From assembly GCA_947165895.1 (NCBI GenBank), contig CAMVCB010000002.1, forward strand, positions 124,001 through 188,000: a stretch of DNA of 64,000 nt, in the 5' to 3' direction. This DNA is from an uncultured Treponema sp. Lineage in GTDB: Bacteria > Spirochaetota > Spirochaetia > Treponematales > Treponemataceae. Numbering within the stretch: position 1 is the stretch's first letter; each line of letters starts with the position of its first letter. The notes below the pieces were generated by a model that saw nothing but the letters and a program-made list of their open reading frames with translations, was not told the DNA's origin and made no database searches. The translations under genes and the position numbers were made by a program. Below, one piece after another: positions 43,388-53,031 of the stretch.

Positions 43388-44095
43388 ATGAAAAAATCAC
43401 TTTTATGCAGTTTTATTTTTGCATTTGCCATGCTTTCATTGAATGCAGGTGACGTAGCTTCTCTTGTAGATAAAGGCTTTTCTGCTGACGGAAAATATTA
43501 CGTATTCGGCCAGTATGGAAAGACAGATAAAAAATTTCAGGGCTGGGCAGAAATCTATCAGGTTGATATTGCAAAGAATGATTATGTAGATTCCGGCGTT
43601 TTTAAGACAAAAGCTTCTGCCGCAACTGCTTCTAAAAACGGAAAAGATTTATATAATGAACTTGAATCAAAGAATTCCTCTTATCTGAATGCTTTGAAGT
43701 GTAAAACAGCAAATCCAGATCACGTTCTTTACATTCTTGATGACGTTAATAAAAGAGGAACAGATGAAATCGTCTTTAAGGATTTTAGAAGTGCCCCTGT
43801 AGACAGTCAGATTTCCTACAGAATTACCCTTGTGCCTTCTGTCAATGGCAGCGGGAAAAATGCGAAATCTTCTTTCTATATAAAACTGGAAAAATTTGAT
43901 GCTGACGGTTATCTTGTAAACACCCAGAGAATAGGCTCTCCAGACATTGTACGACATGGCGTTACAAATTATAAAATTGAGCGTATTTTCTGCGATGATT
44001 CAGAACAGAATCTCATCTTTGTAATTGAAAAACATTTTGAAGATGATGCGGGCCTTTCTGTACGCTATATGGTTGAAGCTGCAAAAATAAACTAA
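43388..44095 (+). CDS. Secreted protein, DUF2259-like
   Basis: 235 residues from ATG 43388, which has a strong GGGAGGA Shine-Dalgarno; a longer reading from 43367 has none. A Sec signal peptide (MKKSLLCSFIFAFAMLSLNA) precedes a domain starting GDVASLVDKGFSADGKYYVFGQYG, which I associate with the predicted secreted DUF2259 family of spirochaetes. The assignment is from memory of the pattern, not a search. Function is unknown. Confidence 0.7.
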   Translation: MKKSLLCSFIFAFAMLSLNAGDVASLVDKGFSADGKYYVFGQYGKTDKKFQGWAEIYQVDIAKNDYVDSGVFKTKASAATASKNGKDLYNELESKNSSYLNALKCKTANPDHVLYILDDVNKRGTDEIVFKDFRSAPVDSQISYRITLVPSVNGSGKNAKSSFYIKLEKFDADGYLVNTQRIGSPDIVRHGVTNYKIERIFCDDSEQNLIFVIEKHFEDDAGLSVRYMVEAAKIN

Positions 44096-44116
44096 AAAAA
44101 ATCAAAAATTTTTCTG

Positions 44117-44154
44117 AAACATTGCCGGAATTTGAATTTTTGGGCAATTATATA
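44117..44154 (+). promoter_or_regulatory. Shared 16-bp promoter motif, copy 1 (LTD lipoprotein)
   Basis: AAACATTGCCGGAATT at 44117-44132, 16 nt, then TATATA at 44149-44154. It is identical to the motifs at 48206-48221 (minus strand) and 56690-56705. The GGAATT end may function as a non-standard -35. Confidence 0.75.
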
Positions 44155-44172
44155 AGTAAGAACTTAATTAAA

Positions 44173-44201
44173 ACTCACGTTCAAGGACGTGAGTTTTTTT
44201 T
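44173..44201 (+). terminator. Terminator-like hairpin between the shared promoter and the LTD gene
   Basis: ACTCACGT (44173-44180) and ACGTGAGT (44187-44194) form a perfect 8-bp stem followed by eight T residues. It terminates the DUF2259-like gene but also lies inside the leader of the following gene, about 20 nt after the predicted start of transcription, so it could attenuate it. Confidence 0.85.
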
Positions 44202-44226
44202 GTCTAAAAATACTTTAGGAGTGCTT

Positions 44227-45315
44227 ATGTGTTTTAGAAAATTCAGGGAAGTTGCCGTTTGTTTTATGCAGGCGGCTGTAATTGCGGGAATTACGATTTT
44301 TGCAGCGTCACCTTTTTCATGTAAGGTTTCTACAGAGGGAATCCAGATTGTGGGAGGAGATTATACTGCGCCTGTAATGGAAGAATTAAAAGTTATTGAT
44401 GAAAATTCCCTTCAAATTACTTTTTCCAAAAAGGTAAAGGTGACTGGGGCCGTACTTTCGCCTTTCATTGAGGGAATTTCAGATTCTTCTGCTCATTCTG
44501 AAAATCAGGAGCTGTCCGGGGCAATAAAAGCTGCTTACGGAGATTTTGGAAAGATTCCTGTAGATGTAGAACTTTCGGATTCAGAAAGTGAAGTATTCTT
44601 TAAATTTCAGAATCCTACAAGTGTGGGTAAGGCCTATGAGCTTTATGGTATTGTTGAAGACGCCTGTGGAAACAGCCTTACCTTTACCGTAACGTTTACG
44701 GGCTTTAATCCTAAGGTTCCATCGCTTTTGATAACAGAGCTGCAGATAAAATATGCAAAGGCAAAGCTGAAAACTGGCGATGAATACAGAAGTGAGTTTG
44801 TAGAAATTCTTGCACTGGAAGATGGAAATCTTGCGGGGCTGAGGCTCGTGAGTGCCAGTGACGGAGAAAAAAAGGCTTATGACTTTCCGGGAATTGAAGT
44901 TCACAAGGATGAGGTGATTTTAATTCACCTGCGTAATGCCGGAGAGGGCTGTATAAGCGAGCTTGATGATAATCTTGATGCGGCTAAGGGGACTTACAGT
45001 GCGGACGGAATACGGGATTTGTGGGCAGATGAAAATTCTGCGCATTTTCATGACATTGACGACGTTATTATTATAGAAGATAAAGCCAGCGGAAAAATCA
45101 TAGATGGTTTTATGTATTCAAATGGTGAAAGTGAATGCTGGAAGGAGGCTCCTGCTGCTTTTGCAAAGCGTCTTTATGAAAGCGGATTAAGTGACACGGA
45201 TGATATTTCAGCTGCGGTTTTGAATGAGGGAACTACACCAAAAAAATCCTTTCAGCGAAAGCTTGAAAATACTCAGGAATGGGAAGTTAAAGATGTCAGT
45301 CCGGGACGTCTTTAA
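44227..45315 (+). CDS. Lipoprotein with lamin-tail-like domain
   Basis: About 363 residues from ATG 44227, supported by a TTAGGAG Shine-Dalgarno; a longer reading from 44122 would translate the upstream promoter and terminator. The signal peptide ends in ASPFSC, a lipobox. Residues about 55-160 look like an Ig-type domain, and about 165-330 match the lamin-tail (LTD) pattern (LLITELQIKY...EFVEILALEDGNLAGLRLVS...DEVILIHLR). LTD domains in bacteria often accompany secreted nucleases and competence proteins. It is under the 16-bp shared motif, separated from the gene by an attenuator-like hairpin. Confidence 0.75.
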   Translation: MCFRKFREVAVCFMQAAVIAGITIFAASPFSCKVSTEGIQIVGGDYTAPVMEELKVIDENSLQITFSKKVKVTGAVLSPFIEGISDSSAHSENQELSGAIKAAYGDFGKIPVDVELSDSESEVFFKFQNPTSVGKAYELYGIVEDACGNSLTFTVTFTGFNPKVPSLLITELQIKYAKAKLKTGDEYRSEFVEILALEDGNLAGLRLVSASDGEKKAYDFPGIEVHKDEVILIHLRNAGEGCISELDDNLDAAKGTYSADGIRDLWADENSAHFHDIDDVIIIEDKASGKIIDGFMYSNGESECWKEAPAAFAKRLYESGLSDTDDISAAVLNEGTTPKKSFQRKLENTQEWEVKDVSPGRL

Positions 45316-45370
45316 TAACAATCTTCTGCGGGTTATAGCGGCATCTTAAAATATATGTTATCATTTAAGA

Positions 45371-47659
45371 ATGGTCGAATTATTAGCTCCTGCGGGAAAT
45401 ATCGAATCTTTGGACGCTGCCATCGGTGAAGGTGCAGATGCTGTTTATTTAGGATTGAAGAGCTTTAATGCTCGTTTACGCACCACAAATTTTGCCTGGA
45501 ATCAGTTTGAAGCGGCAGTAGAAAGTCTTCACAGACAGAAAAAGAAGATTTACGTTACAGTTAATACTGTCAGTGAGGAAAAAGAAACAGAACGTCTCTA
45601 TCGTTTTTTGTCATACCTGAATGAGGTAGGCCCGGACGGACTTATCGTTCAGGACTATGCCGTTATGCGCATGGCTCAGCACTTTTTTCCAAATCTTGAT
45701 CTTCATGCCTCTACCCAGATGAATATTGAAAGCACTGCGGCTGTTCGTGTCCTCCAGAAGGAAGGTATTAAGCGAATGGTACTTGCCCGTGAGCTTGGAC
45801 TTGATGAAATTCAGAAAATCAAGAGTGAAACTGGTGCTGAGCTTGAAGTTTTTGTTCACGGAGCTCTTTGTGTAAGTGAATCTGGACTTTGTCTTTTCTC
45901 AAGCTTCCTGGGTGGAAAGTCTGCAAACCGCGGAATGTGTACACAGGCCTGCCGTCGTTTTTATTCAGCAGAAGTTCCCGGCGGTGTAAGGGAAGGTTAT
46001 TATTTTTCTCCCTGTGACCTTCAGCTTATTGATCAGATTCCTGCCCTTATCGAAGCCGGTGTTGATTCCTTTAAAATTGAAGGCCGCATGAAGAGTGCGG
46101 AATACGTTGGCAGTGTTGTTTCTGCTTACCGTTATGTAATTGATCATTATAAGGAAGATAGAAAGGGCGCCATTGCTGCCGGAAAACGCATGCTGGCCTC
46201 AGACTTTGCAAGAACAAAAACCAGCTACTGGTACGGCTTTAAGAGCCTTGAAGAAGGGGTAGAGGGCGCGGCCGAAAAGATTTTGAATCCTAATCAGGCA
46301 GGCGGAACAGGTATTTATCTTGGAAAAATTTCTGCCATAAAAGCGGCTCCCCTTGAACTTGCTCAGGCAATCCGTGATGCGGCAAACCCGGATACTCCAA
46401 AAGAGCAGCTGAATATAAAAATGGCAGTTCTTTCAGGCGGTTCTTATGATCCAGATCCAGGTGATTCAATCCGTATTCACCGAAAGGATGATACTGGCCG
46501 CGTAAGTCACAAAATCCGTTCTGTTGAGGTTGATGAAGAAAATGGAAAACGCTGGATTGATATTCCAGGCGGTTTTTCTACCGGCGACGAGGTTTACCTT
46601 TTGCAGATTAAGGCAGATTCAAAACGCTACCCTCATGTGCTTCCAAATGATATTGGTCGTTACAGAAAACAGCCTAAGGATGAAATTCTTCCAATCCTTG
46701 ATCTTACTCCGGTAAAGCCAAAGGAGCTTGCATATTTCCCTGAAGGCATTTATGCACAGGTTTCATCTATTCCGGATCTCTTCTCTGTTCAGGGACTCAA
46801 CCCGGTTCGTGCAATTGTTGAATACAATTCAGAAACCTCTTACGACCTTTTGAACCATAAGACTGTACTGCCTTTTTCAAAAAAACAGCTTTACATTTCT
46901 CTTGATCCATTCTGTTCTGCGGCTCAGGAGGATAAGCTGAGAACTGAACTTTTGCAGCTTGTTAATGACGGCTTCCAGAATTTTGTCGTAAACAATATTG
47001 CCCATATTCAGATGCTCAAACAGACCTCTGCCAATATGATTGCGGGGCCTTATTTATATACCTTTAACCGCTGGGCAGTTTCATGGCTTGAAAACCTCAA
47101 TATTGGTGCTTTTATTTCTCCATACGAAAACTCCCGAAAAAATCTTGAAGCAACCTACGAAGAAAATGTCCGCGCAAGGGTTCTCGTTCCTGTTTTTGCA
47201 TATCCGGCACTATTCCGCATGCGCTTTAAGATGCCGAAGGATTATGATTTTACCTTCTTTGCAGATAAGGAAGAAAAGGTTTTCAAACTCAGTTCTACAA
47301 GAGACGGTTCTTTTGTTATGCCGGAAGAGCCTTTCAGTATTGTAGACAAAGTAAAGCTTCTTCAGACAGCTGGCTTTAAGAGACTTCTGGTAGACTTTTC
47401 TAAAACTAAGGTTACAAGAAGCCAGATAAAGGCAATTATGACCTCCCTGATAAAAGCTCAGCCTTTACAGGGAGTTTCCAGATTCAACTGGAAAGACGGT
47501 TTCTATTCCCCTGAAAAAATTGAGGAATATAAAGCGGCTAATGAACGGGCTGCACAGGCAAAGGCAGCAAATCAGACTTCTGAAAAATCGTCCAAAGCTT
47601 CAAAAGCCCGCCCAAATAGCCGTGGAGGAAAAAAGAATGCCCCTCGCAGAAAGCGATAG
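45371..47659 (+). CDS. U32-family peptidase / RlhA-type protein
   Basis: 762 residues. The U32 signature EVFVHGALCVSESGLCLFSSFLGGKSANRGMCTQACRRFY is at about residues 157-196, with the conserved cysteines. The N-terminal VELLAPAGNIESLDAAIGEGADAVYLG is typical. Its length and the extended C-terminal half resemble RlhA (23S rRNA C2501 hydroxylation) more than TrhP. The tail is basic and Ser/Lys/Arg-rich. TATCAT at 45359-45364 is six nt before the ATG and there is no Shine-Dalgarno. Convergent with ssb. Confidence 0.9.
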   Translation: MVELLAPAGNIESLDAAIGEGADAVYLGLKSFNARLRTTNFAWNQFEAAVESLHRQKKKIYVTVNTVSEEKETERLYRFLSYLNEVGPDGLIVQDYAVMRMAQHFFPNLDLHASTQMNIESTAAVRVLQKEGIKRMVLARELGLDEIQKIKSETGAELEVFVHGALCVSESGLCLFSSFLGGKSANRGMCTQACRRFYSAEVPGGVREGYYFSPCDLQLIDQIPALIEAGVDSFKIEGRMKSAEYVGSVVSAYRYVIDHYKEDRKGAIAAGKRMLASDFARTKTSYWYGFKSLEEGVEGAAEKILNPNQAGGTGIYLGKISAIKAAPLELAQAIRDAANPDTPKEQLNIKMAVLSGGSYDPDPGDSIRIHRKDDTGRVSHKIRSVEVDEENGKRWIDIPGGFSTGDEVYLLQIKADSKRYPHVLPNDIGRYRKQPKDEILPILDLTPVKPKELAYFPEGIYAQVSSIPDLFSVQGLNPVRAIVEYNSETSYDLLNHKTVLPFSKKQLYISLDPFCSAAQEDKLRTELLQLVNDGFQNFVVNNIAHIQMLKQTSANMIAGPYLYTFNRWAVSWLENLNIGAFISPYENSRKNLEATYEENVRARVLVPVFAYPALFRMRFKMPKDYDFTFFADKEEKVFKLSSTRDGSFVMPEEPFSIVDKVKLLQTAGFKRLLVDFSKTKVTRSQIKAIMTSLIKAQPLQGVSRFNWKDGFYSPEKIEEYKAANERAAQAKAANQTSEKSSKASKARPNSRGGKKNAPRRKR

Positions 47660-47675
47660 ACATTCATAAGCCGGC

Positions 47676-48104
47676 CTAGAATACTGTTTCTTCAGCCTCT
47701 TCTGTTGCGGCAGTTACCGCTGCCGTTTCTGTTTCAGCGCCATCTGCTTCCTGTGCGGGAGCAGGGGCTTCGTTGAATTTTGGTTTGTACTCAATATGTT
47801 CTGCAATTACATAGCATTTGCTTTGAGTTTTGCCATCCTTGTCCTTCCAGCGGTCCTGCTTGAGGCGGCCTACGATTCTAAGCCCGGTTCCCCGGTCAAT
47901 TTTTTTATTGCAGGTTTCGGCTACCTTTCCGTAGGCTTCAACATCAAAGAATGAAACTTCTGAAACGCCCTCGTTGTTTTTGTTTTTGTACCAGCGGTTT
48001 ACTGCCACTGGAAACCTGCACACATAAAAACCTGTTTTTGGTTCCGAAAAATCTGCTTTTCTAACGGCATTGCCTTCAATAATCAAAGAGTTTAACTGAT
48101 TCAT
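47676..48104 (-). CDS. ssb: Single-stranded DNA-binding protein (probable paralogue)
   Basis: 142 residues. The OB-fold core reads NQLNSLIIEGNAVRKADF, FPVAVNRWYKN, FFDVEAYGKVAETCNKKIDRGTGLRIVGRLKQDRWKDKDGK. The C-terminal tail is short and acidic, ending EEAEETVF instead of the usual DDxPF tip that recruits partner proteins. In T. pallidum the main ssb sits between rpsF and rpsR; this copy stands alone with an ordinary GAGG Shine-Dalgarno and the 16-bp shared promoter motif, which suggests a specialised copy. Structured repeats (TTTGCC/GGCAAA and CTCCTGGCCAGAG) lie in its leader. Confidence 0.9.
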   Translation of the reverse strand: MNQLNSLIIEGNAVRKADFSEPKTGFYVCRFPVAVNRWYKNKNNEGVSEVSFFDVEAYGKVAETCNKKIDRGTGLRIVGRLKQDRWKDKDGKTQSKCYVIAEHIEYKPKFNEAPAPAQEADGAETETAAVTAATEEAEETVF

Positions 48105-48183
48105 AAATACCTCATAATTTTTGAAATTGCTGTTCTCTGGCCAGGAGCAACTTTGCCAGGCAAATTTTTATTCGCCCGACACA

Positions 48184-48221
48184 TATATAATTCAAAAAAA
48201 ATGCGAATTCCGGCAATGTTT
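48184..48221 (-). promoter_or_regulatory. Shared 16-bp promoter motif, copy 2 (ssb)
   Basis: Minus strand: AAACATTGCCGGAATT at 48221-48206, 16 nt, TATATA at 48189-48184. The spacing is identical to copy 1, and upstream flank AATTTTCCA is shared with copy 3. Confidence 0.78.
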
Positions 48222-48288
48222 TTGGAAAATTCTTTAAAAAATTTGAAAAATTTTCAAAATTTCTGAGTTTTATCTGCTTTTTATAGTT

Positions 48289-50184
48289 TTAGCGGTTAGA
48301 AATCAGGCGCAGCATGTAAAGGGCAACGTATTCTTTAAGCGCTTTTGGATTTCCAATTCTCTGCATATTAGGAGTCTGTACAAGATTTTCCGCAAGATTC
48401 TGAAGTCTTTCTTTTGTAAATGTGCTTTCAGAAAGTGTGCGGAGAACGCGTCTTGTATAGTCTCGGATTAAGGAATTTACATCCTCAAGCAGCATATTGT
48501 ATGCTTCCTTGGAAAGACGCTTATTCCACTGTTTTTCAAGATAGTTTAATTCGCGATCAAGGGTTGAACCTTCCGGAATAAATTCCGAGGCAAGTGATTT
48601 TGCCTTTGATGAAAGAACCTCGGCACGGTTTTTCTTCTGTGCAGGAGCGCTTTCTTCTTCAAGATTTTCAAGCGGATCTTCTAGCAGTTTTCGTGAATTG
48701 TTTGCAGGTTCCTTGTGCTTTTTACTTGCAAAAAGTGCAAAAATCCAGGAAATAATTGGCATTGTATAATAGAAAGGCAGTCTTGCCTTTGCGTTTGCAA
48801 GGATTTTTGAATTTTTCAGCATTAAAAGGTCATGGTATGGAAGCAGCTGACCATTTACAAAAAGCCTGAAATCCTTTGGAATACTATCATCGTGCTCGTA
48901 AGCAAGAAGAGTCATGAAATTGGATGTCAAAAGCGCATGAAGAACCGGTGAGTTTGACTCAACCAGCTTGTGAAGCTCATTTTCAAAATGAGGAGCGCTT
49001 GTCATCTCCATCAGCTTTTCGTGGTTCATCAGCTTGTTATACCATTTGTCTTCAAGGTATTTTTCAATCGAATCGTGGCCTTCATTACAGAGTCGCACGA
49101 TTACCTGCATTACATTCTTCTTGTAAACAAAATATCTTGTTCCAGAAGAAACTTTAAATACAAGAAGAGGGGGAAGCTCGTTAGATTCTCCTTCCGTCGT
49201 CAGCCTCTGTAAAGTCTGTTTTAAATCTTCTTCTGTGATAATGCCGTATAAGTCTTTACCGGACTTATCCTTGAATTTCAAAATCTGATTCATTGAGAAG
49301 AAGTATGGAGGACGGCCCAGATTGCCTTCCAGCTCCGCCAATGCCTCTTTCTTTTTCTGATTGTCCTGGAATTTTGCTTTAAGGTAGGAACTGTGAATTT
49401 CGGCAATTAAAACCGACTGTAATAGACTTGTATCGTCCTGAGTTCTGTCCTGAATCTTAATATAATCCTGTTTTATAAAATAGAGAAGCTGGTTCCAGAA
49501 GTAATAATCATCTCCGTCTGCAAGCTGGGAAAAATTATTTTCGTTGGCATCAACAAAGCGGGCGTAAAAATTTTTTATGGTCATTTCCTTGTTTGCATTT
49601 GAAACACGGAGCTTTTTCAAAAAGTAGTCGTGCTGATCTTCTTTTTTAAGAATTTTTCTGATTTTCTGCTGGGCCGCTTCAATCAAAAGCATCATAGGAA
49701 TTTTTGACGGAATCAAAAGGGACGGAATATCCTGTCCGAATTCAAGAATATAAAGCTGATTTGTCTTTGAAGTATCCTTTTCGATTAAAGAGGGAATGTA
49801 TGCTGTTGCTGAACGTCTTTCAATTGCATTTACAGGAAATAGCTTTGGAAGGTCAGAAACAAGAGGGAAGGGGAAAGAATCATTTTTTAAGATTTCATTG
49901 TAACGTGCTGTAAAATAAGCAATGAAATAACTGAAAACGACAATGGTCCTTTTGTTTCCATGTGTAATTATTGCCGCAAGATGTTTTTCTGAAAGTCCCT
50001 GAAGCTCTGCATTTACAGTACCGGCGGGATCACCTAAATATTTGACGAGTTCGCTCTGCTCTTCAACATGATGTTCTGCGTATTTTTTGATGTAGGTACA
50101 GAATTCCTTAAAGTCTATAAACCCTGATTTTTGTTTCTCCGCATAATACTTTATAATTGAACTCAGATTTGCTGTGGTCGCCAT
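48289..50184 (-). CDS. Conserved-looking cytoplasmic protein of unknown function, 631 aa
   Basis: A largely helical protein. One hydrophobic segment near residue 475 (FYYTMPIISWIFALFAS) is followed by charged linkers, so a single membrane contact is possible. The N-terminal 230 residues and the C-terminal helical part (LNYLEKQWNKRLSKEAYNMLLEDVNSLIRDYTRRVLRTL) are well structured in composition. I do not recognise the family; proteins of this kind are typical spirochaete-specific hypotheticals. No Shine-Dalgarno precedes the ATG. It is divergent from valS. Confidence 0.72.
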   Translation of the reverse strand: MATTANLSSIIKYYAEKQKSGFIDFKEFCTYIKKYAEHHVEEQSELVKYLGDPAGTVNAELQGLSEKHLAAIITHGNKRTIVVFSYFIAYFTARYNEILKNDSFPFPLVSDLPKLFPVNAIERRSATAYIPSLIEKDTSKTNQLYILEFGQDIPSLLIPSKIPMMLLIEAAQQKIRKILKKEDQHDYFLKKLRVSNANKEMTIKNFYARFVDANENNFSQLADGDDYYFWNQLLYFIKQDYIKIQDRTQDDTSLLQSVLIAEIHSSYLKAKFQDNQKKKEALAELEGNLGRPPYFFSMNQILKFKDKSGKDLYGIITEEDLKQTLQRLTTEGESNELPPLLVFKVSSGTRYFVYKKNVMQVIVRLCNEGHDSIEKYLEDKWYNKLMNHEKLMEMTSAPHFENELHKLVESNSPVLHALLTSNFMTLLAYEHDDSIPKDFRLFVNGQLLPYHDLLMLKNSKILANAKARLPFYYTMPIISWIFALFASKKHKEPANNSRKLLEDPLENLEEESAPAQKKNRAEVLSSKAKSLASEFIPEGSTLDRELNYLEKQWNKRLSKEAYNMLLEDVNSLIRDYTRRVLRTLSESTFTKERLQNLAENLVQTPNMQRIGNPKALKEYVALYMLRLISNR

Positions 50185-50247
50185 AATATATCCATTTTAC
50201 TTTAGATTCATTTACTTTACAACGGAAAATCACTATAATTTTTTCTT

Positions 50248-52998
50248 ATGAAAGCAATTGAATTAGAGAAAGCTTACGAGCCTAAATCTTTTGAGGATCG
50301 TATTTACAACGAATGGGAGAGCAAGGGATACTTTAAACCTGCTTCAGATGAAAAATCCCCGGTACACGCACAGTACAAATGCCAGTGCGCTGAATGTAAT
50401 AATAAAACAAACACATATTCAGTCGTGATTCCTCCTCCAAACGTAACAGGCGTGCTCCATATGGGTCATGGTCTTAACAATACTCTTCAGGACATCGTAG
50501 TCCGCTATCACCGTATGAAGGGAGATAATACTCTCTGGATTACTGGTACAGACCATGCCGGAATTGCTACTCAGAATGTAGTTGAACGCCAGCTCAAAAA
50601 GGAAGGTCTTACCCGTAACGATTTAGGACGTGAAAAATTCCTTGAACGTACCTGGAAGGTTAAGGAAGATCATCATAATATAATCGTTAAGCAGCAGAGA
50701 AAGCTTGGAAACTCTACAGACTGGGAGCGTGAACGCTTTACATATGACGAGGGACTTTCGGCTGCAGTCCGTGATGTTTTTGTAACTCTTTATGAACGCG
50801 GCCTTATGTACCGCGGAAAGCGCCTGGTAAACTGGTGTCCACGTTGTGGTACTGCCCTTGCAGATGATGAAGTAGACCACGAGGATACACAGGGTGCAAT
50901 GTATCACCTTTATTATGAATATGCTGATGGAAGCGGAAAAATTGAAGTTGCTACAACCCGTCCTGAAACCTTCTTCGGTGATACTGCCGTTGCCGTAAAT
51001 CCTAAAGATGAACGCTATAAGTCAATTGTTGGAAAGAAACTTAAGCTCCCGATTACTGGCAAAGAAATCCCAATCATTGCTGATGATTATGTTGATATGG
51101 AATTCGGAACCGGTATGGTAAAAATTACTCCGGCTCATGACCCTAACGACTGGGAAGTTGGTAAACGCCATAATCTTGAAGTAATCAACCTTCTTACTCC
51201 GGACGGCCGCCTTAACGAAAACGTTCCTGAAAAATACCGCGGACTCAAACCGGAAGCTGCCCGCAAGCTTGTTATTGAAGATCTCGAAGCAGCAGGACTT
51301 TTCAAGGGGGAAGAAAAAATGGTTCACTCTGTTGGTCACTGCTACCGCTGTAAAACAGTAGTTGAGCCATATTTGAGCGACCAGTGGTTTGTAAAAATGA
51401 AGCCTATGGCAGACAAGGCTCTGGCAGCATGGAAGGCTGGTGAAATCAAATTCTTCCCTCAGAAATGGGAAAATACCTACGAGCAGTGGCTTGTAAATAT
51501 CCGTGACTGGTGTGTAAGCCGTCAGATCTGGTGGGGTCACCGTATTCCTGTATGGTACTGTCAGAAGTGTGGTGAAGTAATCGTAAGCCGCACAGACCCT
51601 GAAAAGTGTCCAAAATGCGGATGCGGTGCAGCAGACCTCAAGCAGGATCCGGATGTTCTTGATACCTGGTTCTCTTCATGGCTCTGGCCTTTCTCAACTT
51701 TGGGATGGCCTGAAAAGACTGATGACCTTGAAAAATTCTATCCTACAAGAGCTCTTGTAACTGCATATGATATTATCTTTTTCTGGGTTAGCCGTATGAT
51801 TATGGCCGGCCTTGAATTTACAGGAAAGGCTCCTTTCCACGATATCTACATTCACGGACTTGTACGCGACAAGCAGGGCCGCAAGATGTCAAAATCTCTT
51901 GGAAACGGTATCGATCCTCTTGAAATCATAGACATGTATGGTTCTGACGCCCTTAAGTTCACACTCGCATTTATGTGTGCCCAGGGACAGGATATTCTCA
52001 TTGATAAAGACAGCTTTAAGCTTGGTTCACGCTTCTGTAATAAAGTATGGAACGCAAGCCGCTACCTTCTTGGAAACCTTGAAGGCCGCAATCTTGTACC
52101 TGTTACAGACGCTGACCTTACAGAGCTCGACAAGTGGATTTACGTCCGCCTCAACTACGCCGCAAAAACAGCCCGCGAAGCCCTGGATTCTTACCGTTAC
52201 AACGATGCCGCTTCTGCCCTCATGGAATACTTCTGGAATGAATTCTGTGACTGGTATGTTGAGGCCACAAAGATTAACTTTAAGAATGGTGATGATAAAG
52301 AAAAAGACCGCCAGGCTTCAGTTCTTATGAACATCCTGGAAGAAAACCTGCGTCTTCTTCATCCTTATATTCCTTTTGTTACAGAAGAAATTTATGCAAA
52401 GCTTCCGCTGGCAGAAATTGCCGCTAACCGTAAGTCAGCCGGCGCTCAGAAAATTGCATCTAACAGCGAATATACAGGAATGCTTATCAACGCACCTTAT
52501 CCTGAATATTCAGCAGACCGTGATAATGCAGAAATTGCGGCCCGCTTTGATGTTCTCAAGGAGCTTATCGGTAAAACCCGAGCCCTTCGCGTAGACTGCG
52601 GAATTGACCCTGCTGTAAAAATCAACATCGCCATTCTTATTGAAAAAGGCAGCAGCGCTGAAGTTGCCCGCGAAAAAGTTGAAATGATTCAGCTCCTGGC
52701 CGGTGTTGCAAAGGTTGATTTTGTGGATGCAAAACCTGCTTCTTCAATCGGTACTGTAGGACTTGGTTTTGAATCCTTTATTCTTGTTGACGAAAGCATT
52801 AATAAAGAGCAGCTTATTGCCCGTTTCCAGAAAACTCTGGAAAAAGAGCAGGGATATGCTAGAATGAGTCAGAATAAGCTGAACGGAAATTTTGCACAGC
52901 ACGCACCTGCAAATCTTGTTGAAGAAGAAAGACAGAAGCTTGCAGAAAGTGAACGCAAGATTGCAACTCTTCAGAGTTATATTGACGGCTTAAAATAA
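50248..52998 (+). CDS. valS: Valyl-tRNA synthetase
   Basis: 916 residues. Class I motifs are HMGHG (from His71) and KMSKS (Lys546). The editing domain lies between, the zinc-type cysteines CQKCGEVI...CPKCGCG are near residue 435, and the C-terminal coiled coil is present. It charges tRNA-Val. TATAAT at 50234-50239 sits eight nt before the ATG and there is no Shine-Dalgarno. The following HD-domain gene starts 33 bp downstream with its own AGGAGG. Confidence 0.97.
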   Translation: MKAIELEKAYEPKSFEDRIYNEWESKGYFKPASDEKSPVHAQYKCQCAECNNKTNTYSVVIPPPNVTGVLHMGHGLNNTLQDIVVRYHRMKGDNTLWITGTDHAGIATQNVVERQLKKEGLTRNDLGREKFLERTWKVKEDHHNIIVKQQRKLGNSTDWERERFTYDEGLSAAVRDVFVTLYERGLMYRGKRLVNWCPRCGTALADDEVDHEDTQGAMYHLYYEYADGSGKIEVATTRPETFFGDTAVAVNPKDERYKSIVGKKLKLPITGKEIPIIADDYVDMEFGTGMVKITPAHDPNDWEVGKRHNLEVINLLTPDGRLNENVPEKYRGLKPEAARKLVIEDLEAAGLFKGEEKMVHSVGHCYRCKTVVEPYLSDQWFVKMKPMADKALAAWKAGEIKFFPQKWENTYEQWLVNIRDWCVSRQIWWGHRIPVWYCQKCGEVIVSRTDPEKCPKCGCGAADLKQDPDVLDTWFSSWLWPFSTLGWPEKTDDLEKFYPTRALVTAYDIIFFWVSRMIMAGLEFTGKAPFHDIYIHGLVRDKQGRKMSKSLGNGIDPLEIIDMYGSDALKFTLAFMCAQGQDILIDKDSFKLGSRFCNKVWNASRYLLGNLEGRNLVPVTDADLTELDKWIYVRLNYAAKTAREALDSYRYNDAASALMEYFWNEFCDWYVEATKINFKNGDDKEKDRQASVLMNILEENLRLLHPYIPFVTEEIYAKLPLAEIAANRKSAGAQKIASNSEYTGMLINAPYPEYSADRDNAEIAARFDVLKELIGKTRALRVDCGIDPAVKINIAILIEKGSSAEVAREKVEMIQLLAGVAKVDFVDAKPASSIGTVGLGFESFILVDESINKEQLIARFQKTLEKEQGYARMSQNKLNGNFAQHAPANLVEEERQKLAESERKIATLQSYIDGLK

Positions 52999-53031
52999 CA
53001 GGTCGTGGCAATTCTGCGCTAGGAGGAAACA

